Assembly: GCA_949283785.1 (NCBI GenBank)
Contig: CASDTR010000061.1
Span: forward strand, 1 to 43,481
DNA length: 43,481 bases
Direction of reading: 5' to 3'
Source of the DNA: an uncultured Oscillospiraceae bacterium
GTDB taxonomy: Bacteria; Bacillota; Clostridia; Oscillospirales; Acutalibacteraceae
The position numbers were made by a program, and so were the translations under genes. Positions 1 through 8,504 of this stretch are shown here, in pieces; the first letter of the stretch is position 1; each line of letters starts with the position of its first letter. The notes under the pieces are model-generated. The model was not told where the DNA came from and made no database searches. It saw nothing but the letters and a program-made list of their open reading frames with translations.

Positions 1-173
1 TGAAAAGGCTGCTGCTCGCAAAGGAGTACATTCTGTCGGGAACAGCTGCGGCGAGGGCTGCAGAGGCGGCGGGATTCAGCGATTATTCAGCCTTTTACAG
101 GCAGTTTGTAAAGGAATTCGGCTGTCCGCCCACGTCCGCCGACAAAAGGGAATACAGGGGGAATGTAAAATGA
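1..173 (+). CDS. AraC-family transcriptional regulator, C-terminal end (partial)
   Basis: The reading frame enters from outside the window and ends at the TGA at 171-173. The 56 visible residues match the second helix-turn-helix of the AraC/XylS DNA-binding domain: a RLLLAKEYILSG helix, then AARAAEAAGFSDYSAFYRQF and KEFGCPP, where the family usually has GF.d.syFsr.FKk..G.sP. The stop overlaps the start of the GH2 gene (ATGA at 170-173), so the two are translationally coupled. By analogy with other AraC-glycosidase pairs it probably activates the downstream glycosidase operon in response to a sugar. The sensor domain is outside the window, so the ligand cannot be judged. Confidence 0.88.
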   Translation, partial: KRLLLAKEYILSGTAAARAAEAAGFSDYSAFYRQFVKEFGCPPTSADKREYRGNVK

Positions 174-2341
174 GAAAGACGACGTTAATAAACGAGGGCT
201 GGAGCTTTTTTCTCGGCGGCGAGGAGAAAAAAGTGAACCTGCCCCACTGCTGGAACGCTTCCGACGGCTGCACTAAGGATTATCTCAGAGCCGAGGCCCG
301 TTATTCCAAGACCCTTGAGCCTTCCGATAAAACCGTGTTCCTGCTCGTAGAGGGGGCGAACTCCGTAGCCCGCGTCGTTGCCGACGGTAAGGAGAAGGCG
401 CGCCACAAAGGGGGATACGGGGCTTTTGCGGCGGATATCACTGACTGCATAAAAAACGGCTGCCGAATAGATATATATGTGGATAACAGGGATTTTGAGG
501 ACGTATTTCCCACAAGGGCGGACTTTACCTTCTGGGGAGGCTTATACCGAAACGTAAAGCTTATAGAGACGGAAAGCTGTCATTTCTCCTTCAGGGACCA
601 CGGCTCCTGCGGGGTATATGCCCGGGCGGTCAAATCGGAGGAGGGCTGGCGTATGAGCGTAAAAGCGCTCATAGATTCCCCCCGTGAGGATTATAAGCTC
701 AGATGCACCCTCCTTGACCGTGAGGGAAAGGTTTTTGCCCAAGGCGAGGCAAAGGCGGAATATGTGACTGAGCTTTCTTTTAAATGCGAAAATCCGATTT
801 TGTGGGACGGCGTAAAAAATCCGTATCTTTATACTCTCAGATGCGAGATAAAGGACGGGGAGCGCACAGCAGACAATATTGATATAAAAACAGGGTTCAG
901 GACATTTTGCATAGACAGCGAAAAGGGCTTCTTTTTAAACGGCAGGCACATGAAGCTCAAGGGAGTTTCCCGTCATCAGGACAGGCAGGGAATGGGAAAC
1001 GCCGTGACCGAAAAGGAGCACAGGGAGGACATCGAGCTGATACTCGAAGCGGGAGCCGATTCCGTAAGGCTTGCCCACTACCAGCAGAGCGAATATTTCT
1101 ACGACCTTTGCGACGAGAAGGGACTGCTTGTATGGGCGGAGGCCCCTGTAATTTCCGCCTTTGCCCCTGCCAAAAGGGAAAACGGAAAGAGCCAGCTCAC
1201 GGAGCTTATAAAGCAGAATTTCAACCACCCCTCCATATTTTGCTGGGGCATCGAAAACGAGATAACCCAGGAGCTCAGCGGGGCTAAGGATAAAAGGCTT
1301 CTGCCATATCTCAGGGAGCTTGGCGGAATTGTGAGAAAACTTGACCCGTCGCGGTATTCTTCCTGCGCGCAGCTTTCGATACTTGAAGGAAAATCTCCCC
1401 TTAACTCAGTGACTGATATACTTGGCTATAACCACTACTTCGGCTGGTATGACTTCAGCTTCGACTATCTGAGCAAATGGCTCGACCGCTTCCATGAATC
1501 CTTCCCCGAAAGGAAGCTCTGCCTTTCGGAATACGGCGCGGAGGGACTTTTGAACATACATTCCAAAGAGCCCGTACAGGGAGACTACTCCGAGGAATAT
1601 CAGTGTGTTTTCCATGAAAATTACCTCAGGGAGATAAACAGCCGTCCGTGGCTTTGGGGTTCCTATGTGTGGAATATGTTTGATTTCGGAGCCGCCAACC
1701 GTCACGAGGGCGGGATGACGGGCAGGAACAACAAGGGCCTCGTCACCTATGACAGAAAGATAAAGAAGGACTCCTTTTATCTCTGCAAGGCGTTTTGGTC
1801 AGAGAAAAAATTTGTGCATATCTGTTCGGGAAGGTACAAAAACCGCGAGGCGGGCAGGTACGATATAAAGGTGTATTCGAACCTCGGACGGGTAAAGCTC
1901 ACTGTAAACGAAAGGGAATATGAACTTGAAGGCGAAAGAATTTTTCTTTTCAAGGATGTGCCAATAGGAAAGGGCGAAAACCGCATTTTCGCGCAGGCTG
2001 AGGACTGCTCAGACGGAATTGCGGTGTTCGGCGCAGAGAAGGACGACCCGTCCTATTCCCTCAAAGAGGGGGAATCCCTCGTTCGCAACTGGGCGAAAAA
2101 AAGCGGGGAGGAAGCGAAAAATTATCTCTCTCCCTCGAGTACGATCAGGGATCTTGTAAAGAGCCGCGACGCTCATAATCTGGTTAAGGGCAAGCTGGGC
2201 AGGGATTATCTCAATATCCCTCTTTTGAAGCTTTTGTATCCCGTGAAGCTGAGCACGGCTGTCAGGACGGCTGGATTTTTCGGCCTTTCGGAAAACCACT
2301 GCGCCCTGCTTACGCAATACACCTATTCAATAAAGAAATAG
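170..2341 (+). CDS. Glycoside hydrolase family 2 (beta-galactosidase/beta-glucuronidase-like)
   Basis: This 723-residue protein has GH2 architecture: an N-terminal jelly-roll sugar-binding domain (about 1-130), an immunoglobulin-like domain (about 135-245) and a TIM barrel (about 250-545). The barrel opens with FFLNGRHMKLKGVSRHQD, and SVRLAHYQQ follows near 298-306. The predicted acid/base Glu is E364 in WGIENE and the nucleophile is E454 in LSEYG, as in the family. There is no signal peptide, so it is probably cytoplasmic and acts on imported oligosaccharides. The start overlaps the AraC stop, and the GH78-like gene follows after 20 nt. GH2 covers several exo-specificities (galactose, glucuronic acid, mannose), and the sequence alone does not decide between them. 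Confidence 0.9.
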   Translation: MRKTTLINEGWSFFLGGEEKKVNLPHCWNASDGCTKDYLRAEARYSKTLEPSDKTVFLLVEGANSVARVVADGKEKARHKGGYGAFAADITDCIKNGCRIDIYVDNRDFEDVFPTRADFTFWGGLYRNVKLIETESCHFSFRDHGSCGVYARAVKSEEGWRMSVKALIDSPREDYKLRCTLLDREGKVFAQGEAKAEYVTELSFKCENPILWDGVKNPYLYTLRCEIKDGERTADNIDIKTGFRTFCIDSEKGFFLNGRHMKLKGVSRHQDRQGMGNAVTEKEHREDIELILEAGADSVRLAHYQQSEYFYDLCDEKGLLVWAEAPVISAFAPAKRENGKSQLTELIKQNFNHPSIFCWGIENEITQELSGAKDKRLLPYLRELGGIVRKLDPSRYSSCAQLSILEGKSPLNSVTDILGYNHYFGWYDFSFDYLSKWLDRFHESFPERKLCLSEYGAEGLLNIHSKEPVQGDYSEEYQCVFHENYLREINSRPWLWGSYVWNMFDFGAANRHEGGMTGRNNKGLVTYDRKIKKDSFYLCKAFWSEKKFVHICSGRYKNREAGRYDIKVYSNLGRVKLTVNEREYELEGERIFLFKDVPIGKGENRIFAQAEDCSDGIAVFGAEKDDPSYSLKEGESLVRNWAKKSGEEAKNYLSPSSTIRDLVKSRDAHNLVKGKLGRDYLNIPLLKLLYPVKLSTAVRTAGFFGLSENHCALLTQYTYSIKK

Positions 2342-2361
2342 TCTGATGAGGATAGAAAAAT

Positions 2362-4377
2362 ATGGGAGAACACATTTTTAAGGGAAAGTGGATAACCTCC
2401 CGTGAATTTGCGGGACTTGAGGAAATCAATGTTTTTCACAGGTATCTCGACGAAACGAAGGTTAAGGACAGCGCCCTTCAGAACAGGCAAATCCTTTTCA
2501 GGAAAAAGATATGGCTGGAAAGTACGGGAGAGGCGAAAGCGTACATTTCCGCCGACGACTGCTATATCCTGTACATAAACGGGGAGCTTGCGGGGGCGGG
2601 GCCGTCGCCGTGCTATCCGTTCGGATATAATTACAACTGTATCGACGTGACGCCGTTTCTGAAAGCGGGGGAAAACACCGTAGCGGTTCACACCCTTTAT
2701 CAGGGGCTCATTAACAGAGTTTGGGTGAGCGGGGATAACAGGCACGGGCTCATTATGGATCTCGAAAGCTGCGGAAAAACGGTTCTGTGCAGCGACGAAA
2801 CCTTTCTCTGCAAGGTCCACGGAGGATATAAGGCAATCGGGACCTACGGCTACAATACGGGCTTTCTCGAGCGCTGTGACGCTTCTGCGAAGGAAGCGGG
2901 ATTTGAGAGAGCGGATTTTGACGACTCGGACTGGGAAAGAGCCGTACTTTCCGATAAGGCGTGGACTTTGCGGGAGCAGCAGACGAAAATGCCGGTCTTT
3001 GAAAACATACTCCCTTCGGAGATACGGAAAACCTCCTTCGGATATTTTATTGATTTCGGAAAAAATTATGTGGGGAATCTGAAATTTTCCGCATGCGGCA
3101 AACGGGGAGAAAAGCTTACGATACTCTGCGGTCAGGAAATCGGAGACGATGGCAGGGTGAAATATCACATGCGCTCAAACTGCACTTACCGCGACGAAAT
3201 GATACTTTCGGGGAAAGAGGATGAGCTGCGTCTCTTTGACTTCAAAGCCTTCAGGTATGCGGAGCTGGTGCTGGGAGAGGAAACAAAAGTAAACGAAGAC
3301 TCAATTTTTTTGGCAGCGTGTCATTATCCCTTTGAGCTTAAAGCAAAGCCGAAAACGGAAAATGCAGCTTTTAAAAAAATTTGGGAGATGTGCGTTCACA
3401 CTCTTAAATACGGCATACTGCATTCACCCGTTGACTGTCCCGACCGTGAAAAGGGACAATATCTCGGGGACGGCTGCTATATAGCTCTTACCTTCGGGGC
3501 TTTGACGGGTGACTGGTCACTGTTCAAGGCGACCGTAAGGGACGCTCTTTCAACTGCCTTTGTGACAAAGTCCCTCCTTGCCTGCCTCAACTGCTCATTT
3601 ATTCAGGAGATAGCGGAATTTCCGCTAATAATGATAATCTGTACGGAGATTTACTTTTCCCTTACGGGGGACGGAAAGTTTGTCGGCGAGGTAAAGGCGG
3701 AAACGGAAGCCCTTCTGGATTACTTCGGGAAAGCATATACCGACGGGAGCGGGCTCATATGCAGAACGGATAAATGGTGCGTCGCCGAGTGGCCCGAAAA
3801 TTTCAGGGACGGCTATGATATGGATTTGCCCCAGGGAAAGGAGATAAAGGGCGTACACTGCGTTATTAACGCTTATTATTTCGCCGCGTGCGAAGCTGTG
3901 AACCGTCTGACAGGATGCAGCCGATACGATACGGCGGCTTTGAAGGAAGCATATATAGAGAGCTTTTATGACCGCGAAAAACTTTGTTTCAGGGACAGAC
4001 CCGAGAGCAGCCATTCGAGCTTTATTTCGAACGCCTTTTCCTATTCCTTCGGACTGAGCCCCGACGATAAATTTGAGGAAAAATTTCTGAGCGAGCTTTC
4101 AGAAAAGGGGATTTACAAGCTCAACATATTCGGCAGCTTTCGTCTTCTTTATAAGCTCAAAACCGACGGACATTGCAGATTGCCGGAAGAGCAGCTCACG
4201 AGACGAGACGCTTGGCTCAATATGACGGCCGAGGGCGCTTCGACGACCTTTGAGACCTGGGGAAAGGAGCTTAAATGGAATACGTCCCTTTTCCGCCTTA
4301 CACTTTCCTACGCCGCATTTTTCATTGCGGATACGGATTTTGAAACGGATAAAAGCGAGTCTACGGCAAAAGGGTGA
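2362..4377 (+). CDS. GH78-like alpha-L-rhamnosidase (short form)
   Basis: This 671-residue protein has an N-terminal beta domain and an alpha/alpha-barrel. The GH78 acidic signature DCPDREKGQYLGD runs from D358 to D370, so D358, E363 and D370 have the same spacing as the acidic residues of characterised bacterial rhamnosidases. E631 in TTFETWGKE fits the second catalytic Glu. The chain ends about 40 residues after that motif, so the C-terminal beta-sandwich of full-length enzymes (often 900 or more residues) is absent. There is no signal peptide. It lies 20 nt after the GH2 gene, which suggests that together they trim a rhamnose-containing oligosaccharide in the cytoplasm. Activity on rhamnose is inferred from family motifs only. 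Confidence 0.82.
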   Translation: MGEHIFKGKWITSREFAGLEEINVFHRYLDETKVKDSALQNRQILFRKKIWLESTGEAKAYISADDCYILYINGELAGAGPSPCYPFGYNYNCIDVTPFLKAGENTVAVHTLYQGLINRVWVSGDNRHGLIMDLESCGKTVLCSDETFLCKVHGGYKAIGTYGYNTGFLERCDASAKEAGFERADFDDSDWERAVLSDKAWTLREQQTKMPVFENILPSEIRKTSFGYFIDFGKNYVGNLKFSACGKRGEKLTILCGQEIGDDGRVKYHMRSNCTYRDEMILSGKEDELRLFDFKAFRYAELVLGEETKVNEDSIFLAACHYPFELKAKPKTENAAFKKIWEMCVHTLKYGILHSPVDCPDREKGQYLGDGCYIALTFGALTGDWSLFKATVRDALSTAFVTKSLLACLNCSFIQEIAEFPLIMIICTEIYFSLTGDGKFVGEVKAETEALLDYFGKAYTDGSGLICRTDKWCVAEWPENFRDGYDMDLPQGKEIKGVHCVINAYYFAACEAVNRLTGCSRYDTAALKEAYIESFYDREKLCFRDRPESSHSSFISNAFSYSFGLSPDDKFEEKFLSELSEKGIYKLNIFGSFRLLYKLKTDGHCRLPEEQLTRRDAWLNMTAEGASTTFETWGKELKWNTSLFRLTLSYAAFFIADTDFETDKSESTAKG

Positions 4378-4391
4378 AGGCAAAAAGAGAG

Positions 4392-4423
4392 CGGCAGCTT
4401 CCCGTTACCGCTTGAGGCTGCCG
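4392..4423. terminator. Hairpin after the GH2-GH78 operon
   Basis: Arms CGGCAGCTTC (4392-4401) and GAGGCTGCCG (4414-4423) pair over 10 bp with one G-U. The plus-strand tail is A-rich (AAAAATATTT), so it is a poor terminator in that direction. The sequence starting at 4382 is repeated at 4703 in the next, stronger terminator (17 of 19 bases), and repeat copy A lies between them. Confidence 0.5.
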
Positions 4424-4702
4424 AAAAATATTTAATTCAGCACTCACCCTGTCTCCATTGTGTAAAGCAGGCTAAGCCTGCACCCAATTCGCGGCAAGCT
4501 ATGCTTGCAGGCCTGTCGCACACCGAATTGCGATTAAAACAAACTGTACCCGCCCGCAAGACGGCTTTCATATTGACAGAGGGATTGTATATGAAGAAGC
4601 TATGATACAGCGCCGTTTTCCGATGCCCCTTGGCACAAAACGGCACTGTAAATAATTATGAGGATAAAACTATGAGGATAAAAAAACTCTATCGGTATAC
4701 TT
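4401..4702. repeat. Dispersed repeat, copy A (about 300 bp, non-coding)
   Basis: This is the only content of the 391-nt gap between the GH78 gene and birA. It shares blocks in the same order with the copy at 24243-24542: TTCAGCACTCACCC (4436-4449), GCCTG-ACCCAATTCG (4476-4491), a TGTACC-GCCCGC block (4544-4557) followed by ACGGCTTTCATATTGACA (4560-4577), and AAGCTATGATACAGCGCCG near 4596. With the copy near 21.8 kb it shares GCTTGCAGGCCTGTCGC (4503-4519). It is bracketed by direct repeats at 4382-4400 and 4703-4721, identical at 17 of 19 positions. A short tandem duplication (TATGAGGATAAAA, near 4658 and 4671) lies at its right end. No plausible gene is seen on either strand. Confidence 0.75.
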
Positions 4703-4740
4703 AAAAAGAGAGTGACAGCTTTCCGCTGCCCCTCTCTTTT
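4703..4740. terminator. Bidirectional intrinsic terminator
   Basis: AAAAGAGAGTGACAGC pairs with GCTGCCCCTCTCTTTT around a TTTCC loop, with two mismatches. A-rich and T-rich flanks make it work in both directions. It lies between the 3' end of the plus-strand glycosidase region and the 3' end of minus-strand birA. Confidence 0.8.
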
Positions 4741-4768
4741 CATTTTGTGATTTATCTCTTTTTTTGCC

Positions 4769-5761
4769 TTATCTCTTTCTTATTGAAACCTCGCCCGATG
4801 AAATTACGGCGGTTTCGCCTGAATCGTCATATCTCACTATGAGCCCGCCCTTTTCGTCAACGTCAAGGGCTTTGGCGTTTTTTTTCTCACTGCCCCTTAT
4901 GACGTATACATCGCTGCCGATTATCATGGAGTGCTCCCTGTATTCGTCAATGAAGGCGGCGGGGTCGGGCTTTCGGCAAAGCTCGAAGGTTTCGAGGATT
5001 ATCTGCGCCAGCAGCTCGTTTCTCGTAACGGGAGGAGTCTCGTTTTCATAAAGTGAGCCCGCCCTGTTTTCGCTTTCGGGCACAAGGGAGGAAATGTCCG
5101 AGGAAAAATTTACCCCTATTCCGGGAATAACACATTCAACGTTTCCGCTCTCAAAGTCGGTGACGGCCTCGGTGAGTATGCCGCACACCTTTTTGTCCCC
5201 GAGATAGATGTCGTTGACCCATTTTATGGAGGTCTGTTTGCCCGTGCATTTTTTTATGGCTCTCATAACAGCCACCGATACTGCCGTGGTCACAAGCACG
5301 CAGTCCTCAGCGTATATGCCGGGGCGCAGGATGACGGAAACGTAAATTCCGCCCTCGGCGGGAGACTTGAAGGTGCGGCCCATTCGTCCTCTGCCCCCCG
5401 TCTGCTCCAAAGCGATAACGACAGTGCCGTCCTCACAGCCCGCTGCGGCCAGCTCCTTGGCGGTGGTGTTGGTGGACTGAAGGGATTTGTATAAATTTAT
5501 ATCGGCCTTGTATTTGTCAAAAAATCCGTTTTTTTCGAGGAAGAGGGTTACGCCCTCCTTCGATATTACGTCGCAGTCGGCTTTCAGGGTATAGCCAGTC
5601 CCGCGGTCTGAGATAATGTCGTAGCCCTCTTCTTTCAGTTCGGTTACGGCTTTCCAGACGGCGTTGCGTGAAATGCCGAGCATACCCGCTATTTCGTTTC
5701 CGCCTACGGGCTTGCCTCTGTTTTCCTCTAAAATAGTTATGATTTTGCTTTTGGACGGCAT
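4769..5761 (-). CDS. birA: Bifunctional biotin-protein ligase / biotin operon repressor BirA
   Basis: The protein has 330 residues. It combines an N-terminal winged helix (about 1-60, with GMLGISRNAVWKAVTEL as the DNA-recognition region) with a biotin-protein ligase domain. The biotinyl-AMP loop GGRGRMGR is at about 122-129, KWVNDIYL near 180 stands where the family usually has KWPNDI, and KKVCGIL follows. It attaches biotin to acyl carrier subunits and in Firmicutes represses biotin synthesis or uptake genes. I chose the ATG at 5761: the upstream in-frame GTG at 5776 is part of the SD (GTGAGGTG), which sits 7 nt before this ATG. No biotin genes are nearby, so its operators must lie elsewhere. 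It is divergent from uvrC. Confidence 0.95.
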   Translation of the reverse strand: MPSKSKIITILEENRGKPVGGNEIAGMLGISRNAVWKAVTELKEEGYDIISDRGTGYTLKADCDVISKEGVTLFLEKNGFFDKYKADINLYKSLQSTNTTAKELAAAGCEDGTVVIALEQTGGRGRMGRTFKSPAEGGIYVSVILRPGIYAEDCVLVTTAVSVAVMRAIKKCTGKQTSIKWVNDIYLGDKKVCGILTEAVTDFESGNVECVIPGIGVNFSSDISSLVPESENRAGSLYENETPPVTRNELLAQIILETFELCRKPDPAAFIDEYREHSMIIGSDVYVIRGSEKKNAKALDVDEKGGLIVRYDDSGETAVISSGEVSIRKR

Positions 5762-5788
5762 TTTAAAACACCTCACTTTGATTTAAAC

Positions 5789-5817
5789 AGTATACCAAAG
5801 ATACGTCGGCGGGTCAA
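5789..5817 (-). promoter_or_regulatory. Sigma-A promoter of birA
   Basis: On the minus strand TTGACC and TATACT are separated by 17 nt, about 28 nt upstream of the chosen birA start. Confidence 0.82.
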
Positions 5818-5885
5818 ACCTGCAAACGGCTTTAAAACGGCAGCAAAAGGAAAATTTTTCCGCAGGGTTTGCGCCTTACCCGTCA

Positions 5886-5914
5886 TTGACTAAAAAAACC
5901 TTTTATTGTAAAAT
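5886..5914 (+). promoter_or_regulatory. Sigma-A promoter of uvrC
   Basis: TTGACT and TAAAAT are separated by exactly 17 nt. The predicted transcript begins near 5921 and has a leader of about 100 nt before the uvrC start. Confidence 0.82.
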
Positions 5915-5932
5915 CGAATACGGATATTTTAA

Positions 5933-6001
5933 CGGGCGGTGCAAGTCAAAAGCCCGATCATTCATCCCCTTTTTCCGCTTGCGAAAAGGAGAAAAGGGGA
6001 T
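5933..6001 (+). other. Two hairpins in the uvrC 5' leader
   Basis: CGGGC (5933-5937) can pair with GCCCG (5952-5956). ATCCCCTTTT (from 5964) pairs with AAAAGGGGAT ending at 6001. The second hairpin ends 8 nt before the uvrC SD. There is no U-tract, so it is not an ordinary terminator, and I recognise no riboswitch family. Confidence 0.55.
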
Positions 6002-6019
6002 TTAAGGCAGGTGAGAAAA

Positions 6020-7858
6020 ATGAACGAAAGACTCGGATATCTGAGAAAGAAATCAATGGCTCTGCCCCTTAACCCCGGGGTATATATAATGAAGAACAAA
6101 AAGAACGAGATAATATATATCGGTAAGGCCAAGCTCCTGAAAAACCGCGTGAGCCAGTATTTCGGCTCTCAGGCGAGGCATACGGTGAAGGTTCTGAAAA
6201 TGGTGGAAAACGTCTACGATTTTGACTATATCCTTACCGACAGCGAATTTGAGGCTCTCGTTCTGGAATGCAGCCTTATAAAGCAGCACATGCCGAAATA
6301 CAACATCCTTTTAAAGGACGACAAGGGCTATCACTATATAAAGATAACAAAAGAGCAGTGGCCGAGGATAACCGCCGAAAAGCAGATGCTCGATGACGGT
6401 GCCGAATATATAGGACCCTATACGGGGGCCTTTTCGGTAAATCAGGCCGTAGAGGAGGCGACGAAGATTTTCCGCCTTCCCGTCTGCGGAAAGCAGTTCC
6501 CGAGGGACATAAACAGAAGCTCGAGGCCGTGCCTTAACTATTTTATAAAAAGGTGCTCCGCTCCCTGCGCGGGAAAGATCACATGCGGTGAGTATAACGA
6601 ATCGGTGCGTCAGGCGGTGGATTTTCTTAAGGGCGGAAGCCGCAAGGCGTTAAGGCGCATGAATGAGGAAATGGAAAAGGCGGCGGAAAACCTGGAGTTT
6701 GAGAAGGCCGCATCTTTAAGGGACAGAATAAGGGCCATAGAAAAAATAAACGAAAAGCAGAAGGTTGTGGCCAATAACGTTGAAGAGCAGGATGTATTCG
6801 CGGTTGTGCAGAGCGAAAAGACCTTCTGCCTTATGGTTCTGCGCTTTACGGGGGGCAGGCTCAGCGACAGCGAGCATTTCTTCCTGGAGCCCGATAAGGA
6901 CCTTCCCCAGCTCCGCCATGAGTTCCTTATGGGCTATTACTCCATGCACGACAGGGTGCCGCGCCGTGTGACCGTGGACGGCGAGGTAAGCGACATAGAT
7001 CTCATAACCCGCTGGCTCAGCGAGAAGGCGGGGCGCAAGGTCACGGTGGCAGTGCCCGAAAGGGGCGAGCAGGCGCATATTCTCGAAATGTGCCGCAGCA
7101 ATGCCGCCGAAAAGCTGGCTCAGAAGCTGGGACGCGGAGGCAGGGAGACCTCGGCTCTTGACGAGCTTGCGCGTTTACTGGGTCTTGATAAAATTCCCCG
7201 CTACATTGAGGCCTACGATATTTCCCACACGGCGGGAAGCGACAACGTAGGGGGAATGGTGGTGTTCCTCGACGGGCAGCCCTATAAAAAGGCCTACAAG
7301 CGCTTTTCGATAAAGGGCTTCGAGGGTCAGGACGACTGCGCCTCCATGGCGGAGGTGCTTATGCGCCGTTTTAAGCATTACTACGAGGAAGCGCCCCATT
7401 CAAACGAAGGCTTCGGCAGACTTCCCGACCTTATTCTCCTTGACGGCGGACAGGGTCAGGTCAACGCCGTCATGCCCGTTTTAAAATATTATAACCTTGA
7501 TGTTCCCGTTTTCGGCATGGTAAAGGACGACCGTCACCGCACCAGGGCCATAGCTCAGAACGGCGGGGAGATAGCCATAAATTCAAAGCGTCAGGTGTTT
7601 ACCCTTGTCTCCGATATTCAGGAGGAGGTCCACCGCTGGGCTATAGGCTATCACAGAAAGAAGCACACAAAAAAGCTGCTCACCTACGGCCTTACGGATA
7701 TTAAGGGCATAGGGGAAAAAACTGCGGCTAATCTGCTTAAATCCATGAAAACTATAGATAATATAATGAACGCCGACGAAGAGGCCCTTAAGGGTGTAAA
7801 GGGCGTCACTGAACCCCAGGCAAAGGCCGTTTATGAATATTTTCATCCCCATAGTTAA
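6020..7858 (+). CDS. uvrC: Excinuclease ABC subunit C, UvrC
   Basis: UvrC (612 residues) makes the two incisions around bulky DNA lesions once UvrB is loaded. The N-terminal GIY-YIG nuclease is visible (GVYIM at 20-24, YIGKAK at 33-38, SEFEAL near 75). A UVR/UvrB-binding helix lies at about 208-243 (EKAAENLEFEKAASLRDR). The RNase H-like 5' nuclease has EAYDISH and LILLDGGQGQ, and a C-terminal helix-hairpin-helix (DIKGIGEKTAANLL) is present. An in-frame GTG at 5939 would add 27 residues but falls in the leader hairpins. The ATG at 6020 follows an AGGCAGGTGAG SD and gives the usual UvrC N-terminus. uvrA and uvrB are not in the window. Confidence 0.97.
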   Translation: MNERLGYLRKKSMALPLNPGVYIMKNKKNEIIYIGKAKLLKNRVSQYFGSQARHTVKVLKMVENVYDFDYILTDSEFEALVLECSLIKQHMPKYNILLKDDKGYHYIKITKEQWPRITAEKQMLDDGAEYIGPYTGAFSVNQAVEEATKIFRLPVCGKQFPRDINRSSRPCLNYFIKRCSAPCAGKITCGEYNESVRQAVDFLKGGSRKALRRMNEEMEKAAENLEFEKAASLRDRIRAIEKINEKQKVVANNVEEQDVFAVVQSEKTFCLMVLRFTGGRLSDSEHFFLEPDKDLPQLRHEFLMGYYSMHDRVPRRVTVDGEVSDIDLITRWLSEKAGRKVTVAVPERGEQAHILEMCRSNAAEKLAQKLGRGGRETSALDELARLLGLDKIPRYIEAYDISHTAGSDNVGGMVVFLDGQPYKKAYKRFSIKGFEGQDDCASMAEVLMRRFKHYYEEAPHSNEGFGRLPDLILLDGGQGQVNAVMPVLKYYNLDVPVFGMVKDDRHRTRAIAQNGGEIAINSKRQVFTLVSDIQEEVHRWAIGYHRKKHTKKLLTYGLTDIKGIGEKTAANLLKSMKTIDNIMNADEEALKGVKGVTEPQAKAVYEYFHPHS

Positions 7859-7894
7859 ATTTTGCCCTCAAATTGTTAAATTTAATGTTGCATA

Positions 7895-7924
7895 TTGACA
7901 AAAAGACGTGAAAAGTGTGATAAT
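7895..7924 (+). promoter_or_regulatory. Promoter of rsmD-coaD operon
   Basis: Consensus TTGACA is followed after 18 nt by GATAAT, in the 94-nt gap between uvrC and rsmD. Confidence 0.78.
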
Positions 7925-7952
7925 AAAAGGACAAAATATTATTGGAGAATAA

Positions 7953-8504
7953 GTGCGTATGCGTGTTATAACAGGAACTGCCGGAGGCAGAAAATTGATA
8001 ACCCTGGAGGGGGAGGACGTGCGTCCCACCACCGACAGAGTAAAGGAAGCCATGTTCAGCATTATTCAGTTTGAGCTTGAGGGCAGAAGGGTGCTGGATA
8101 TGTTTGCGGGCAGCGGACAGCTGGGAATAGAGGCTTTGAGCAGGGGCGCCGAATCGGCGCTTTTTGCCGATGCAGACAGCCGCGCCGTGGAAATAGTAAA
8201 GAAAAACCTTGCCTCCTGCGGCTTAAAGGACAGGGCTGTCGTAGTCAATACCGACAGCTTTGCTGCCATAGCCTCGGGCGGCTTTGACATTGCATTTTTG
8301 GACCCGCCCTACGGCAAGGGCATTTTGCAGAGGGCTGTTTTGGCAGTTGCGGATAAAATGAATCCGGGCGGAGTTATAATATGCGAATCTCCCTACGGAG
8401 AGGAGATGCCCGAAAATGCGGGACGCTTTTCGAAGTACAGGACGTATAAATACGGTAAAACAGAGGTTACCGTTTACAGAGAGAGTGAGGCGGAGGGTAT
8501 ATGA
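7953..8504 (+). CDS. rsmD: 16S rRNA (guanine966-N2)-methyltransferase RsmD
   Basis: This 183-residue Rossmann-fold SAM methyltransferase has the RsmD N-terminus MRVITGTAGGRKL, the SAM-binding motif DMFAGSGQLGIEALSRGA (about 49-66) and the catalytic LDPPYG (about 117-122) of amino-group methyltransferases. It methylates G966 of 16S rRNA during 30S assembly. A GTG at 7953 and an ATG at 7959 are both possible starts after the GGAG at 7944; MRVI at 7959 matches the family best, while SD spacing fits the GTG better. Its last bases overlap coaD (ATGA), a common rsmD-coaD pairing in Firmicutes. Confidence 0.95.
   Translation: MRMRVITGTAGGRKLITLEGEDVRPTTDRVKEAMFSIIQFELEGRRVLDMFAGSGQLGIEALSRGAESALFADADSRAVEIVKKNLASCGLKDRAVVVNTDSFAAIASGGFDIAFLDPPYGKGILQRAVLAVADKMNPGGVIICESPYGEEMPENAGRFSKYRTYKYGKTEVTVYRESEAEGI

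Noticed and set aside
4437-4646. Minus-strand reading frame of 69 codons over repeat copy A
   Set aside because: Similar frames occur over copies B (21646-21915) and C (24224-24415), sharing pieces such as RAG-T/I and LFTRETGVSAEFQ only because the DNA repeat is shared. There is no SD, lengths differ, and the frame covers hairpins.
5939-6019. N-terminal extension of UvrC from the GTG at 5939
   Set aside because: The extra 27 residues are encoded by the leader hairpins, have no SD, and are not part of the family.
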